Of a stretch of DNA of 64,000 bases, positions 1-11,916 are shown piece after piece; the first letter of the stretch is position 1, and each line of letters begins with the position of its first letter. The notes under the pieces are model-generated. The model saw only the letters and a list, made by a program, of their open reading frames with translations, ran no database searches and was not told the DNA's origin. The position numbers and the translations under genes are program-made. The DNA is from Staphylotrichum longicolle (Eukaryota; Ascomycota; Sordariomycetes; Sordariales; Chaetomiaceae), in the NCBI GenBank assembly GCA_019096155.1, contig JAHCVI010000004.1, positions 1,116,001 through 1,180,000 of the forward strand, written 5' to 3'.

Positions 1-413
1 GTGCGTCGCCGCTGCAGGACGTGTCAGATAAGAGGAACCACATCTCACGACTAAAGAAAAAAATGAACAATGCCTCTTTTGCCTTATTGGTACTGTAGAA
101 TGCTAAGAATGTGGATGGCTCAAGGTCCACTTACATCGGCGGCCGTCTCGTCCTGTGTGTCCAAGCGCGGACGCCCCCTGGCCCTCTTCTTATCGTCAGA
201 TTCAGGAGGATCGACTGTCTGCGTCCTTGCTCGTTTCCTTGGGCCTTCCCCGGCATTGCGAGGTGATGGCGATGCCTGTGTCTTCCTCGCGGGCGCTATC
301 CGCGCTGATGAAGCGAATGCCGGCCCATCGTCATAGACCTCAGCGCTGAGAATCGCGAGGTCGCCCTTGGGGTACCTCATCGAGCCAGTCCGTTCTGCCA
401 GTTCCGTCGGCAT
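1..413 (-). CDS. bZIP transcription factor, N-terminal part (runs off the left edge)
   Basis: The reverse strand encodes a basic, proline-rich N-terminus ending in an AT-hook-like RGRPRLDTQDETAAD. A good donor (GTAAGT) follows at 134-129. An acceptor (CTGCAG) at 17-12 is followed by CGG CGA CGC AC, which reads RRRT. The joined text ETAAD-RRRT is the usual entry into the basic region of one large fungal bZIP group, so the zipper must lie beyond position 1. The intron is 12..134 (123 bp) and the junction falls cleanly between codons. I chose the methionine at 413 (MPTELAERTG). An in-frame methionine at 518 and a possible acceptor (CTCACAG) just upstream of 413 leave the true start open. The role would be a nuclear DNA-binding regulator; the target is unknown. 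Confidence 0.7.
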
Positions 414-1913
414 GCGTGGCTCTCCACGGGGTTCAACACACTGTGAGTCCAGAGGTAATACGTAACACAAGCAGCCGGTCGTGTGGAAGGCAAGAAGAGA
501 CAGGCGAGCAACCCTCACGTCACACGGTATCCAGCGAAGGAGAATATAGGTTCAAAACAAACATGCGCCGCCCCACAAGGCGACGGTATCACGAACTATG
601 GCCTTGGACTGGTCTCAAGAGGTGTGGTTGTTGGAGTGAGCGGGATCCGGCAGTCGGAGTCGTCGAAAGCCGATGGCGATTGGATTGATCCGAGTTGCGC
701 GCCTTGGCAGCTTTGTTGGGGACTTGTTGGGGACTTGGAGTCGGGGATTGTTGTGCTTGACAGTTGACAATTTTTGGCATTCGGCGACCTCAAAGACATG
801 AATGATCTCAGGCTCGAATCCCTCCTCAACGCAAAAAAAGATTCACGTGTTGTTGAGACTTGCCGCTGAGCAGGGACAACTGTGCTTACTCATGGGCGAA
901 TCCTGAAGATGGGCGTTGTTAACAACGCACAACACCGATCGCAGCCGACAATTACCTGGCGGTGTTAGTGGTCGATTTCGGAGCTTCCAAGCGCTGTTGC
1001 AGACATGACAGGCGGGGTTCACAGCCAGGACTAACTGCATTTGTCACCCTCAGGTACGTCAAATTGAGGTGCCTAGTCCATCAGTTGTTTGATCGGAACG
1101 GAGCATCTGTTTTTCTCCCGAGTCTCCTTCTTAGCGGTCGATCTGGATCGTCCGCCTACACGACCAGTTGAAATATTGCACAGCTTCCATCAGAGCCAAC
1201 AACAGGCTGCCTCAAATGTGGAGAGCATCGAAGCGGGCAAGGGAAGTCGGGGTCAACTCCACAAGGACCCTCCCAACATCGAAGATCAGATCCGCAGCTG
1301 GTTCTCCTCCCAAGTTTATCTCATTTCCATTCCATTTCTGGGCCATTTTCCACTTGGTCGCACCCAAGAAACAGCAGAATCTCACCCAACCCCCCACGGT
1401 TGGGGGAAAGACAATCAACGGCAGCTGCGGCGGTGATGGCAGCGATGGCAGCGATGGCAGCGATTTGCGGTCATGCTGCAAGCGAAGCCCTCTGTGTGGT
1501 CTCGAACCGGTCCTCGTGCAGCCAAGAATTGGCCAATGGAGCCCTGTTTGAGCCCTGTCAGCAAAGTCTGGGGATCTCCATTGGATCCTTGGACCCGTGG
1601 ACCCGCATCCCCGCTCTCCTGCGGGAGCTAAGCCGTGGCGCAGGGCTGCGCTTGTGCAGCGTGCTTCGGCATCCGCCTCCCACCGCCCAGAGTCCCGGAT
1701 TCCTTGCATTGAGAAAAAGTTCCCTGCCTTCGAGTGCCGACCTTCTCTTCCAAAGTCCAAACTTGGCTTTGTGTTGTTGATAGCGCGCTTGCGGTGTTTT
1801 TGCGCTCATCTGTCCTGCTTCGTTTTTATTGCGAATGTTTGATCGAGAATAACCCCGACCCGTTCGTCCCATCTCCAAACTCTCACTTCCCCACGGGGAC
1901 CCGCACCGCCGCC
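414..1913. other. Intergenic region between divergent bZIP and kinase genes
   Basis: I see no convincing gene. The stretch holds three tandem copies of the 9-mer GATGGCAGC (1435-1461). A 7-bp inverted repeat, CCCAACC/GGTTGGG (1385-1391 and 1398-1404), lies nearby. It presumably contains both promoters and the kinase 5' UTR. Confidence 0.5.
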
Positions 1914-4609
1914 ATGGGCGACCCAGGTGATGGCTGGCAGACGGTCATGCCCACCTCCCACTCCGGCATGGAACGCCTGTCCCAGTCGCAGTTGGAGCAG
2001 TGCGAGCGCCAGATCCTGAGAGAATGGGAAGCCTCGCCCCATCACTGGTCCGGCATGTAAGCTGAGCAGCCCAGACAGAGAGATTCCCAGGACAGTGGCG
2101 CTGGCACTGACACTCGCCCAGAGGCAAGCATACCCCCGTGAACGACCAGACCGAAGCAAAGAAGCTACACAACAGCCGGTTCAAGCTCGCTTGCGATACA
2201 CCCCTCGGCTCTGGCAGTTTCGGCGTCGTGCAGAAGGTGCTCTTCCAAAGTAACAACCGGTCAATATGTCTGGCGCGCAAGATCGTCCATCCGCCGTACC
2301 GAAAATATCCCCTGGAGAAGTTGCGCGACGAGGCAAATGTGATGGAGAAGCTGGACCATGAGCATATTGTCAAGTTGGTCGGGACCTACTGCCTTCAGTC
2401 CAGCCTCTTCATTCTGCTCTGGCCAGTTGCTGTCTGCAACCTCGACCGCCTGCTCGCCGACATCGACTCTCTCAGGACAGGACAAGGCGATCGCGAAGAC
2501 ATCATCGGCCGACTCCACGCCCTGGACCTGAAGGACTTGGCCGCCGTCAACTGCCCCCCTGCGCGAACCTCCCCGAACCGATGCAATTGTCCTCTGCAGT
2601 ACCTGCGCCAGATCACAGGCTGCATCACCCGAGCTGTCGCATACTGTCATGATGCCAATATCCGCCATCTTGACCTCAAACCCTCGAATATCCTCCTTAG
2701 CTCCGGCCGTGTCTACCTCGCCGACTTTGGCATTGCCAAGGATGTCCACAATCGTGACAACACCATGACGATCGGCGCCCAAGGCACTCCAAAGTGGCGG
2801 GCCCCTGAAGTCCAACAGACCTACAACAACTGGTCCATGAAGGCGGCCGATGTGTATTCTTTGGGTTTGGTGCTGTTTAACATCGCGACCACGATTTACT
2901 ACGCTCCATTGGACGATTTCGACGCGATACTCAAGGAGACATCCAGTGCGAGGGACGAGAGACTGCGCCAATATGCGCGCAACCTCGAGGCTCGGGCTCT
3001 CGCTACACAGCAGGTGGAAGACGTCAACGCGCCCACATTTGGCCCCAGACACATTGTTCATCTTGCCTCGAAAATGGTCTCGAAAGACCCGGCGTCACGG
3101 CCCGTCATCCAGCAAGTCAACTCCGAGCTGGTCGAGCTCGGCGGCATCGAGCAGGTCTACCACTCCCCCTGCTGCAAAAGCAGCAGCAGATTCGTAACGG
3201 AGCGCATGAACACGAAGCTTAGGGTCGCCATGGACGAACGCAACCGTCTGCGGCTTGAGCACGACGAAATGGCCAAACGCCTGCGAAGCCTCGAAGCCAA
3301 CCACGAGACGTACGAGACTCGCCTGGTCAATGAGCGCAAGGCGCACGGCGAGAACATTGCCAAGTTGCAAGTTCAACTAGACAGAGAAAGGACCGAACGG
3401 AAAAGGTTAGAAGCCCTTGTTGCCGAGATGCAGCAACACCACAACCGGCGACAACACCGCCCCGGCATCCCCCGTCCAGCCACCGAACGCAAGCCCGTCC
3501 ACGCCGACCCCAGTCCCGGCGGCCTGATGACGCGGACCCGCACACACCCGTCCGCGGTACCTGCCTCCCAGCATCGGCCTCCTCCCCCACCAACCTACAT
3601 CCAACACCCAAGTCCAGCGCCTTCCACCACCAGCCACCACACCAGCCCCCGGCCGAGCTACTCCCAAACCGCCGCCGCGGCCATCACGCCGCTCGCCGCC
3701 GCCCCATCCCGCCGAGATTCCCTCATCCCCACCCCCTCCCCCATCCCCTCCCCCTTGCCGCCCCATCACACCCCGAGCCCGACCCCCAGCTCCGACCTGA
3801 CCAACTTCCCCCTCCGCTCGCGGCCCTCGGGCTCCCGCCTCCCGCGCGCCGTCAACCCCACCACGCCCATCCGCTCCAACACCCCGCTCCTCAACCGCGA
3901 CCTGTCGTCGACCGACACCTCGCAGTACAGCATGTCCAGCTCCGTGTTCAGCCTCAACCGGCTGAGCCTGTCCAAGGCGTCGCTGGGCGCGGAGAGCGGC
4001 GTGAGTAGCGTTGTTGGGACGCCGGAGCAGGGAGGGCAGGGGCAGGGGCAGGGGCAGGGGCAGATTAAAGAGGGGAGCGGGAGGACGGTTGTGCCGGTGC
4101 CGGGGCCGGGGAAGTTTGGGGAGAAAGGGGGGGAGAAGGAGGGTGGAAATGGAAATGAAAATGAAGATGAAAATGAGAGTGGGGAGGAGGAGCATGGGTT
4201 GGGATTGGGGATGACGGATCCTGAGGTTGAGCCTGCTGAGCCTGAGCCTGAGCCGGAGTCTGAAAATGCGTTTGAGCATCTTCATCATCATCAACAACAA
4301 CATCATCATCACGAGGTGGAGAGGATGAGGATGAGGAGAAGGGAGAGCGTGGTCAGCGGCGTGAGCATGGCTAGCGGCGTGAGCGCGGTGAGCGGAAGGA
4401 GTGGGATGGCGGGGGCAGGGGAGACGGGGAGCGTGGTCAGCGGGAGCGTCAGTGTCGGCGGCGGCGGGGTGCTGAGCCCCGTGCTGAGCGGGAGCGTGAT
4501 GTCGTCGCCGCGGATGGTGCATGCGCAGGTGGAGGGCGTGAGGGGCGGGGTGCCGCCGCTGCCGACGGCCAAGAGCTGGGCGGATGTTGCGCGGAAGAGG
4601 GGGAGGTGA
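1914..4609 (+). CDS. Serine/threonine protein kinase with long low-complexity tail
   Basis: Two exons, 1914..2056 and 2122..4609, joined by a 65-bp intron (GTAAGC...CCCAG, phase 2), give 876 residues. The start sits in a strong context (GCCGCCATGG). Kinase motifs are complete: the P-loop GSGSFGVV at about 77-84, the lysine in CLARK near 101, HLDLKPSN at about 230-237, DFG at about 249-251, GTPKWRAPE ending near 277, then KAADVYSLG. It should therefore be an active Ser/Thr kinase. An insert between the lobes carries several cysteines. After the catalytic domain come a charged, probably coiled-coil stretch (about 410-485) and roughly 390 residues of Pro/Ser-, Gly/Gln-, Glu/Asn- and His-rich tail, ending in SWADVARKRGR. 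The His-rich part (HHHQQQHHHH) and a GQ repeat are encoded by simple repeats. I do not recognise a specific pathway. Confidence 0.88.
4034..4061 (+). repeat. GGGGCA hexanucleotide tract inside the kinase gene
   Basis: An uninterrupted run of GGGGCA units encodes alternating Gly-Gln in the kinase tail. Four or more closely spaced G-runs on the coding strand could form a G-quadruplex in DNA or mRNA. Confidence 0.8.
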
Positions 4610-5158
4610 AGCAGATGGATGGTTGGATGATACCCGGGTTTGTTAGTGTTAGGGCCGTCGACTGGCGTAGGATGGTGTTTGGGGGTGAAATTGTCATTGA
4701 TTTGGGTGAAGCAACGTTGAAGGAGAAAGGAGAGGGATCTCTTGGGGGAGGAGAGCCAATTTCCTGCACGGTATGTGCGGAGACGATTGAGCTCTACATC
4801 CTACCTATGAGCCTAGGGAAAGAGGATACCGGCAGCAGAAGAGCCCGACGAGGGTGTTGTCTGGCTGAAGGCTGGGCGATTCTTGAGACGAAACATGTAC
4901 GAGGAGGAGTTTTAAGGGATGACGTTCACGACGAGATGGGACATGATGTAGACAAAATACAGGCGTTTGCCAACTCCAATCAAACAGCACAACGCTCCCA
5001 CAATGCATCCCTCAACGTGCATTCCCATCTCTCATCAGCATTCTGACATTTCCGCGTTGCACCTCACCCCAACTCAAACCTTTCGTTCCATCCCAAGTGT
5101 GGTTGTGCTGGGTCGCTTTCTCTCTTAATCCACAAATCAGACGCCCACAAAACAACAA
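4610..5158. other. Kinase 3' region and tRNA upstream region
   Basis: No gene is supported here. The stretch should hold the kinase 3' UTR and the 5' flank of the tRNA gene. Confidence 0.5.
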
Positions 5159-5259
5159 GGTCGGCTGGTGTAGTGGTTATCACGTCTCGTTCACAAAAAG
5201 TTGAATTTGCTGGGTTCTTCCCACCGAGAAGGTGCCAGGTTCGATCCCTGGGTCGATCA
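5159..5259 (+). tRNA. tRNA-Val (anticodon CAC) with a 28-bp intron
   Basis: The acceptor arms GGTCGGC and GTCGATC pair over seven positions with two G-U wobbles. The D arm is GTG/CAC. The anticodon stem TCTCG/CGAGA encloses the loop TTCACAC, giving anticodon CAC at 5192-5194. The T arm is CCAGG-TTCGATC-CCTGG and the discriminator base is A5259. The loop is interrupted after position 37 by 28 bp (5196-5223), the normal place for a nuclear tRNA intron removed by the tRNA splicing endonuclease. It reads GUG valine codons. Confidence 0.93.
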
Positions 5260-5262
5260 TCC

Positions 5263-5266
5263 TTTT
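5263..5266 (+). terminator. RNA polymerase III terminator of the tRNA
   Basis: TTTT begins four bases after the mature 3' end of the tRNA-Val gene, where Pol III termination is expected. Confidence 0.75.
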
Positions 5267-5860
5267 GCTCCCATCTCCGATCTCACAGCTTTTTGGTCTC
5301 GATTCTCCACCGGATTTGTCTCGTCTCCCTTTTACTTCTTGACACATTCTTTTCTTTTTTTTAGCAGTCGGGGTGCTTGTTTGTCTGTTCGTTGTTGATA
5401 TCCATCAACCTATACTGACCCCGCCCAGTCCGGTTGGGAGCCGGAATCGAAATAACACTTGGTACCCTTCCTTCCCATGACTTTACACAGTCCAGTCACA
5501 TAGAACCCCCGTCATGACCTTTCATACATAACATTACTTCGGTAACGCTGGCTGTCTTGCTCAAACCTACCTACCCCCTCAGTGGCCCCAACCCTCTATC
5601 CATCCTCCGCCCAACAACCAGCTCCCAATGCCAATCTCCACTCTCTCCCCGCTTCCCCCCCCCCAACCCCATTCCATCTGCTTGAACACCCAATGCTGCA
5701 TCGCAATGATGACCCCGTACCAATGAATGCCCTCTGCCATGCTCGGCGCAATACCACAAACAACGTAATCGTCCGTCTCTGATCGCCTCCCACCACGTCG
5801 CAAAAATGGGCCGCACTGTCTTGCCCGAGTTCGCCCAGTCCGATGTCCCAGACAAGAAAC
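5267..5860. other. Intergenic region between tRNA and BLM10 3' end
   Basis: No gene is seen. The sequence is pyrimidine-rich, with a long C tract near 5650-5670, and probably includes the BLM10 3' UTR. Confidence 0.5.
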
Positions 5861-8800
5861 TCAGGCAAAATAGCTCTTCCACAGCACGCCCTCCAAATCC
5901 TCCAGCTGCTCACTGGTAAAGTACTGCAACACACCATCAAGTCAGCAACAATCTGCTTTCTGCAACCATCGAGCGTTCCAAGCAAACAAAAGGGCGGGGG
6001 AAACGACACACGAAAAGACGAAATGACATACCTTCTGATCCACCCCCCAACTATCCTGCCTCGTCTTTTTAAACTCGGCCAAGATCGCCTTGGTCGCCTT
6101 CCCCACCACACCGGGGTCACTCGCGGCGCCCGAAGCCAGCCTCGCCAGCACCTCCGGCATCCACGCGGGCGGCGGGGTCGCGTACGGAAACGCCTCGATC
6201 AGCGCGCCCAGCCCCAGCACCGCCGCGTGCCGCCGCACAATCTGCCGCTGCGTGTCGACGGGCGTGTCCGTGCCGGGCACCTTCTTCTTGGGCATGGGGT
6301 TGAGGCGCAGCTGCGTCTCGAAGCGGTCCTTGAGCTTGTAGATGATGGGGTTGCGGATGGAGGCGGGCGAGCAGCGGATCATGCCCGCGAGGGTGGCGCT
6401 GGCGCAGTCGCGGACCTCGAGCTGGGCGTCGGCGAGCATGTCGCCGACCGCGTCAAAGAGGAGCTGACGCTGGGCGGGCTGGGTGAGGAAGAGGCGGCGG
6501 AAGTAGACGACCTGCATGTTGACGAGGGCGCGCAGGCGCTGGTGCCACGACGCGGCCGTCTTGCCGACGCGGATGAGCGCCGCGATGAAGGCGTCGTCCT
6601 CGCCCGAGCGGAAGGGGATGTTGGGCAGGTGGCGGTACACGTGGTAGGCGAGCTTCATGAGCTCTGGGTCCTCCTTGACGTCCATCATGTGCAGGAGCTG
6701 GTCGATGAAGGGGTCGGGGAAGAAGGGGACGAGCTGGATGCATTCTTGCGAGGAGAGCATGCTGTCGAGCCAGATGAGGACCGTTTTGGAGCCCGAGGTG
6801 TAGCTGGAGGGGGTTTGTTGGCCGGGCGTCCGCTCGTGGCGCCACTTCTCGAGGCGCGCAAAGACGTCCTTGATGGTCGCCGAGAATTGGTCCGACGGCT
6901 GGTAGGGACGGATGCCGATTGGCGACTCGGACTTGTTCTGCTCGAGCAGGGTCGAGACGTCCTTGAAGGACTCGTGGTAGCGGGTGCGGTAGATGGTGGC
7001 GATGATCCTCCCGATCGACTCCCGCACCGACTTGTACGGATGGTCAATGTGCGCGAGACAATCCTCCAGAATCGGCTTCTCGTGGCGGAAGTGCCATCCG
7101 GCATCGTTGACGATGAACTCAACCAGCTGCACCTTGGAGGATTCCTTGAAGGCGGCGTTCGAGTTCATGTCTAGCCGGAACGACGCCAGCGTCTCGGTCA
7201 GTTCCCGGCACCGTCGAGGGTCCTTGCCTTCAATGATGACGTGCAGACATGTCATCCAATACGACAGGTTGTCGGGCGTCAAGTCGTCGGCAATGATCTT
7301 GAGCATCATCGGAGCCGCAAAATTCCAAACCTTATCCCGCATCTCCTTGGGATCGTCCACGCTGCCAGCGAGCAACGCGCCGAGAATCTCAGCAGTCGCG
7401 CGATGTTGATGCTTGTCGCTGCCGTCGCCATACACATCCTTGACCATGTCGACAATGTCTTCAAAGGTGGCCGTCGTTTTGCCGTAATGCATCAGGTCGA
7501 ACACGTTCATCAGGAGCACGAGGTTTTGCATCCTGAACCGGTCCGCCCCAGAGTCCCTCGGCTCCTGCTTGAGATACTCGAAGCACTTCTTGAACCAATC
7601 CTTGGTAATAATCTTGCCGATCTGCTCGCGCACGCGATCCTCCACTTCGTCGTAGGCCAAGAACGGCTTCGGGTTGGCGCGCGAGACGGTGAACTTTTTG
7701 CCCCACACCAGCCAGCCGGGATAGTCGCAGTCGACAAAGAACTTGACGTCCTCGTAGTCCTCGAACTGGTCAAGAAACGTTTCCGTCAGGTCCTCATCGT
7801 CGGAAGGCACTGAGACCTGAAACTTGTTTTCGTCCTTCTCCGCCTCCGTGAGGTAGTTCCTGTAATCGTGACCATAGACGGCCCGCATGTCGATGGCAGT
7901 AAACATCGCCGAGAAGGCCGACAGGTAATTGGAGCGCAGACTGGGATGCTGGTCGTTGGCACCGTGGGCGATGAGGTCGACGAATGCCGGGTTGCCAAGT
8001 GTATCAAACCGCAGTGTCAGGTTCAGGGCGAAGATGGTGCACCTGTTTGCGACCTTCCAGTGGGACTCGCGCGCCTTTCTCGTCAGCTCCAAGCCCAGTG
8101 CGGCCTTTTTCGCCTCAACCTTGGTGCGGCGCTCCTTGATGAAGTCGTTGCGGCGCTTGATGGTGGCCGAGCAGTCCTCGACGGGGCGAATGGTCTCGAC
8201 GATGTCCCGGTCAAAGATGATCATGCGCTCAAGCGGCTTGCCAAAGTCGAGAAGCGGGTAGAGGGCGGACGACCCGAGGTTCTGGATCGAGGCCTTGTCG
8301 ACGCTGGCAGTCTGGATGTACAAGCGCATCAGGTCGGGAGCGAACCGCCAGTCACGCATGACCGTCTTGATCAGCGTCGTGAATAGAAGCGTGTACATTG
8401 CTCCCTTGATGCGGTCATGATCCGTCTCTTCGAGCGCCTTGCGCAGCCTGTCCAAAATGACGGGAATGACCAGTGGCCTTCCTCCAAGCAGGACTTTGAG
8501 GGACGAATCTTGCGCGCCCTGGGCTACGCGGCGGACGTCCGAGTACGACGAGGTGCAAGACTCGGCGAGATCGAGAAGCAGCTGCTTGTCAAGATCGCTC
8601 TTCTTGCGGTAGGCCGAGTTGTACTTGACCCGTTGAAGCTGGTACGCATCGGCACGCTTCACGAGCAGCGGCCTGGGATACACTTTTCGCAGTCCGCTGA
8701 TTTTGAACGGAGAAATGTCGGCCTTGTACAAGCGCACGAGGCGTTCCAGCGGATGAGCCGAGCGCTCAATGCCAACGTCGGTAATCCAGGTCCGATACGT

Positions 8801-11800
8801 GGCATAGAGTGCGGTGAAGCACGCCACATCGTCCTCTTGATTTGCGTTCAAGAAGGCGTGAGTTCGCGACAGGAGCCTTCCGACATCCTCTCGCAAGTCA
8901 TGGATCCGCTCGTAGACGGGATCCTCGGGAGTCAACAAGTACCCGGCCGGGTAGTGGAACTGCCGCTTCAGTTCGTCGTCGTCGGCAACTTCGGCAAGCG
9001 GGTCATCGTCCTCCTCCATCATCGCATCTCCCTCGGCGTCGGTTTTCCCAGCGCCATTTGCAGTTTGGCCACCCCTCTCACCCGAGGCGCGAATCGGGTC
9101 AAAGAGTGTCGAGACGCCAGAGATGATCAGCCGAAGGGCAGTCAAGCTTCGCGACAGCTCGTCCGACCATTCCTTGTTCTTGCCTTTCCTGCTGACCGGC
9201 GGATCGTCACTCATGAGCTGCTCGAGTCGCTGCGCAGCGCTCCGAGCTTGGCTCTCGAATAGCTCAACCGCAAAGACAACCTCGGGGTGCGCCGGTCGAT
9301 GCCACTTGATGGTGAGGTCTGCCGGGGCGGTCGGACGGCCCCAATCTTGGACGTTCAGCCCGCGAGCAATGACGTCGGGCTCGTACAGCGCGTTGTCGAT
9401 GGGGTACGTGTGCGTCAAGTTGAGTAGCAGGTGGTGGATGTAGTTGGAGATGTGGATCGTCGGCAGACCACGGCACTTCTCCTGCATATACTCGGCGATC
9501 CCGAACAGCTCCTCCTTGTACCTCAAGACTTCGGCGCCCACGTGCACGACGCACATGCTAAGCATACTAACGTGCCAGACAAGCGCGCGATCCCGCGGGA
9601 GCACCTCGGTGCCGCTGCTCCGGTCCGATGCGGCGCCGTTGTAGTCGATTTCGTTGCGGATGTTGACAATCAACATGGGAATAAACACCTTCAGCGTCTT
9701 TTCCGGGTTGACCTTGCACAAGGCGTTGCAGATCCAAGCCATCGCATCCCGGGCTTGGTGGACGACGTGGCTCGAAACAAAGGTGGCCAGCTTTTCGAGC
9801 ACCATGTCGAAGAGATCCGGAGATAGCGAGGCGAACAGGGGCGTCAGGGCCGCCGGCAGGGTGTTGATAACGTTGTCCTCTGGTGACCCTGTGCGGAGGT
9901 GGCTTGCGTCTGGGAGATTCTCCAGCAGCGCGAAGACCTTGCCCAACAATGCCAGGACAAACTCACCGAGCCCAGCAGTTGATGAGCGGAGGATGCTGGC
10001 CTCATCCTCGTCCGACAGCTCTTCGCTGTAGCAGATCTTGACGTCCTGCCCCTCGCGTTCCATCCTCTCCATCTCACCCTGCACCCAGTTCATGGCCAAG
10101 CTTGTGTCGTGGATCTTGTCGTCGTCATGCGCCAACGGTACAAACGGAATACTATAGGCGACGCTCTGGATGAAGTTGAGGGTATATTGCGTCTTGCCTA
10201 GATCGTTCGCATCGATGCCGGGCAGAGCCAACGCCAGCAGCGCGGTGATGTGGCACCGGTACCCCTTCTGCTTGGACATCAAGTTGGCAATCATTTGCAA
10301 GCCGCAAAGACTCGAGGTCGTCCGATGGACCTCGACCAAACCTTGCAGACTAGGGTAAAACCGCTGGAGTGCGCCGGGAAGCATCAGGTCCGGCTCAAGG
10401 TAGGCGAGACCTTGCAGGGTCGAGTAGTAGTAGTTGACGACCTTGGAGCTCTTGGCAAAGAGTCCCATAAATGTTACCTCTCGGAGGGAGAGAACAAAAC
10501 GACGCTTCAGCTCGCCATTGATCCGACGTTCAGGGGGAACGTCTAATTCACCGCTCTGTTCGCGATTCCAGCGCGAGACGAAGATGTCCGTCAGGAAGAA
10601 AGTGAGCTGGGCCAGGAAGCCAGTCCACGCACCCTGGTTGGACGGATGGAAAAATGTGTCGATGGATTCCATTAGTCCCTCCAGGTTGGACAGGACAGAG
10701 CTCTCCTCCTTGAGACATAGAGGAGAGAGCGAGTGCGCAATCCACCGGGCCACCATGTACGGGACCGGATACTTTTTCTTGTCCTTGTCCAGAAACACGC
10801 CCAATCCGGAGGCGTAGTCGAGCGAAGCATACGGCGAGTTCGCCTGCCCGACGGGGATCTCGGTCAAGCGCAAAATGGCGGTGAAAATGAGGTCGGACTG
10901 TTCACGGGTGAATATGCCATGCTCCGTAAAAGGCACGTGCGTGCAACCCAGGTAGTCTCTTGACATGCGGGAAAAGATGTCAATGAAACAGACATCGAAG
11001 CCCCTCGACCTGTTCATGAGCGACCACAAATGGAAGAAGGTCGGAAAGAAGTCGGCCGGCTGCGACTGGGGCTCGGTGGGGGCCGTCGGGCCAGTGGGCA
11101 ACATGACGTTGAGCGCGCCGGCGACAATGTAGGCATTTGAGATGGCCGAGGTGCTGAAATACGGAAGAAGCTCCTCCAAGATCGCCCGGCGCTCCTTGGG
11201 GTCAAAGTACGAGCTCGCGTGAAGGCAGAGCTTCAGGAGGTGCTTGGACGACCGCCGCCTCGAGCCCTGGTGCGAGGCAGCCTCTGATGGCAAGACCAAG
11301 GCCTTTAGTTCTTTCCACAATGGCCGCCAATCGAGGGTAAGATCCTCGCCGGGTTTGAGGTAATGCCGCTTTCTGAAGTGAGAGACAAATTTAGTATGCC
11401 GCACACGAGGTTTTTGAATGCCAAGGGGGGTGGTGCTGACCTTGTCAAAGTGATGACCATCCGGGAAAACCGGTCTGCAGTCGTGGTGTCGAGCCCAGGG
11501 GCCAGGGCAAGATGATAGTACAAGCGGGCGAGACGGGCGCGCAAGTCCCTCGTCATCTCGAACTTGAGGTTCAACCACCCTTGCAGCTCCCGGGTCCAGT
11601 GTAGCGCCCCCGGCGAGAAGTCCTCCGCCATGATGGCAGTGTAGAGGTTCTTGAGGATGCCGCGGAGGGCAGCATCCCGATGTGAATCGTCCTCGACATC
11701 GAAGGGCAGCAGCCGGAAGTAGCTGAAGGTGCGGGGGCGGTAGCGCTTCTTGTCATCTTCGTGCTGTTGCTCGCCGCAAGGTAAGCCCGGGGATGTGGCC

Positions 11801-11916
11801 CGCGAGATGGTCTCGACGGAGGTGAGCAGGCCCGAAAGGAACGAGGGTGCTGCACCGGCGGCCGACGCAGCAAAAGCTGCGTCAGAGGCAGAGTGTGTCT
11901 CGAGCGACTCGTCCAT
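5861..11916 (-). CDS. BLM10: Proteasome activator BLM10/PA200
   Basis: Three exons on the reverse strand (11916..11441, 11372..6032, 5923..5861), separated by introns of 68 and 108 bp, give 1,959 residues, in the family range. The first exon opens MDESLETHSA. The first junction restores ITLTRKRHYLKPGEDLTLDW. The chain is then an uninterrupted solenoid of HEAT-like repeats. The last small exon encodes YFTSEQLEDLEGVLWKSYFA. The final Tyr-Phe-Ala corresponds to the C-terminal Tyr-Tyr-Ala (HbYX-type) tail that docks into 20S proteasome alpha-ring pockets in yeast Blm10. The expected role is an ATP-independent proteasome cap in nucleus and cytosol, linked to proteasome maturation and to acetylated-histone or small-protein turnover. 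Splice sites are canonical and no defect is seen. Confidence 0.95.

Noticed and set aside
3407..4522. 371-codon open frame antisense to the kinase tail
   Set aside because: It is a shadow of low-complexity coding sequence, made of His/Pro/Leu and Gly/Arg runs.
5843..7174. 443-codon open frame antisense to BLM10
   Set aside because: No domain, and Val/Asp/Glu/Leu-rich text typical of the complement of a GC-rich gene.
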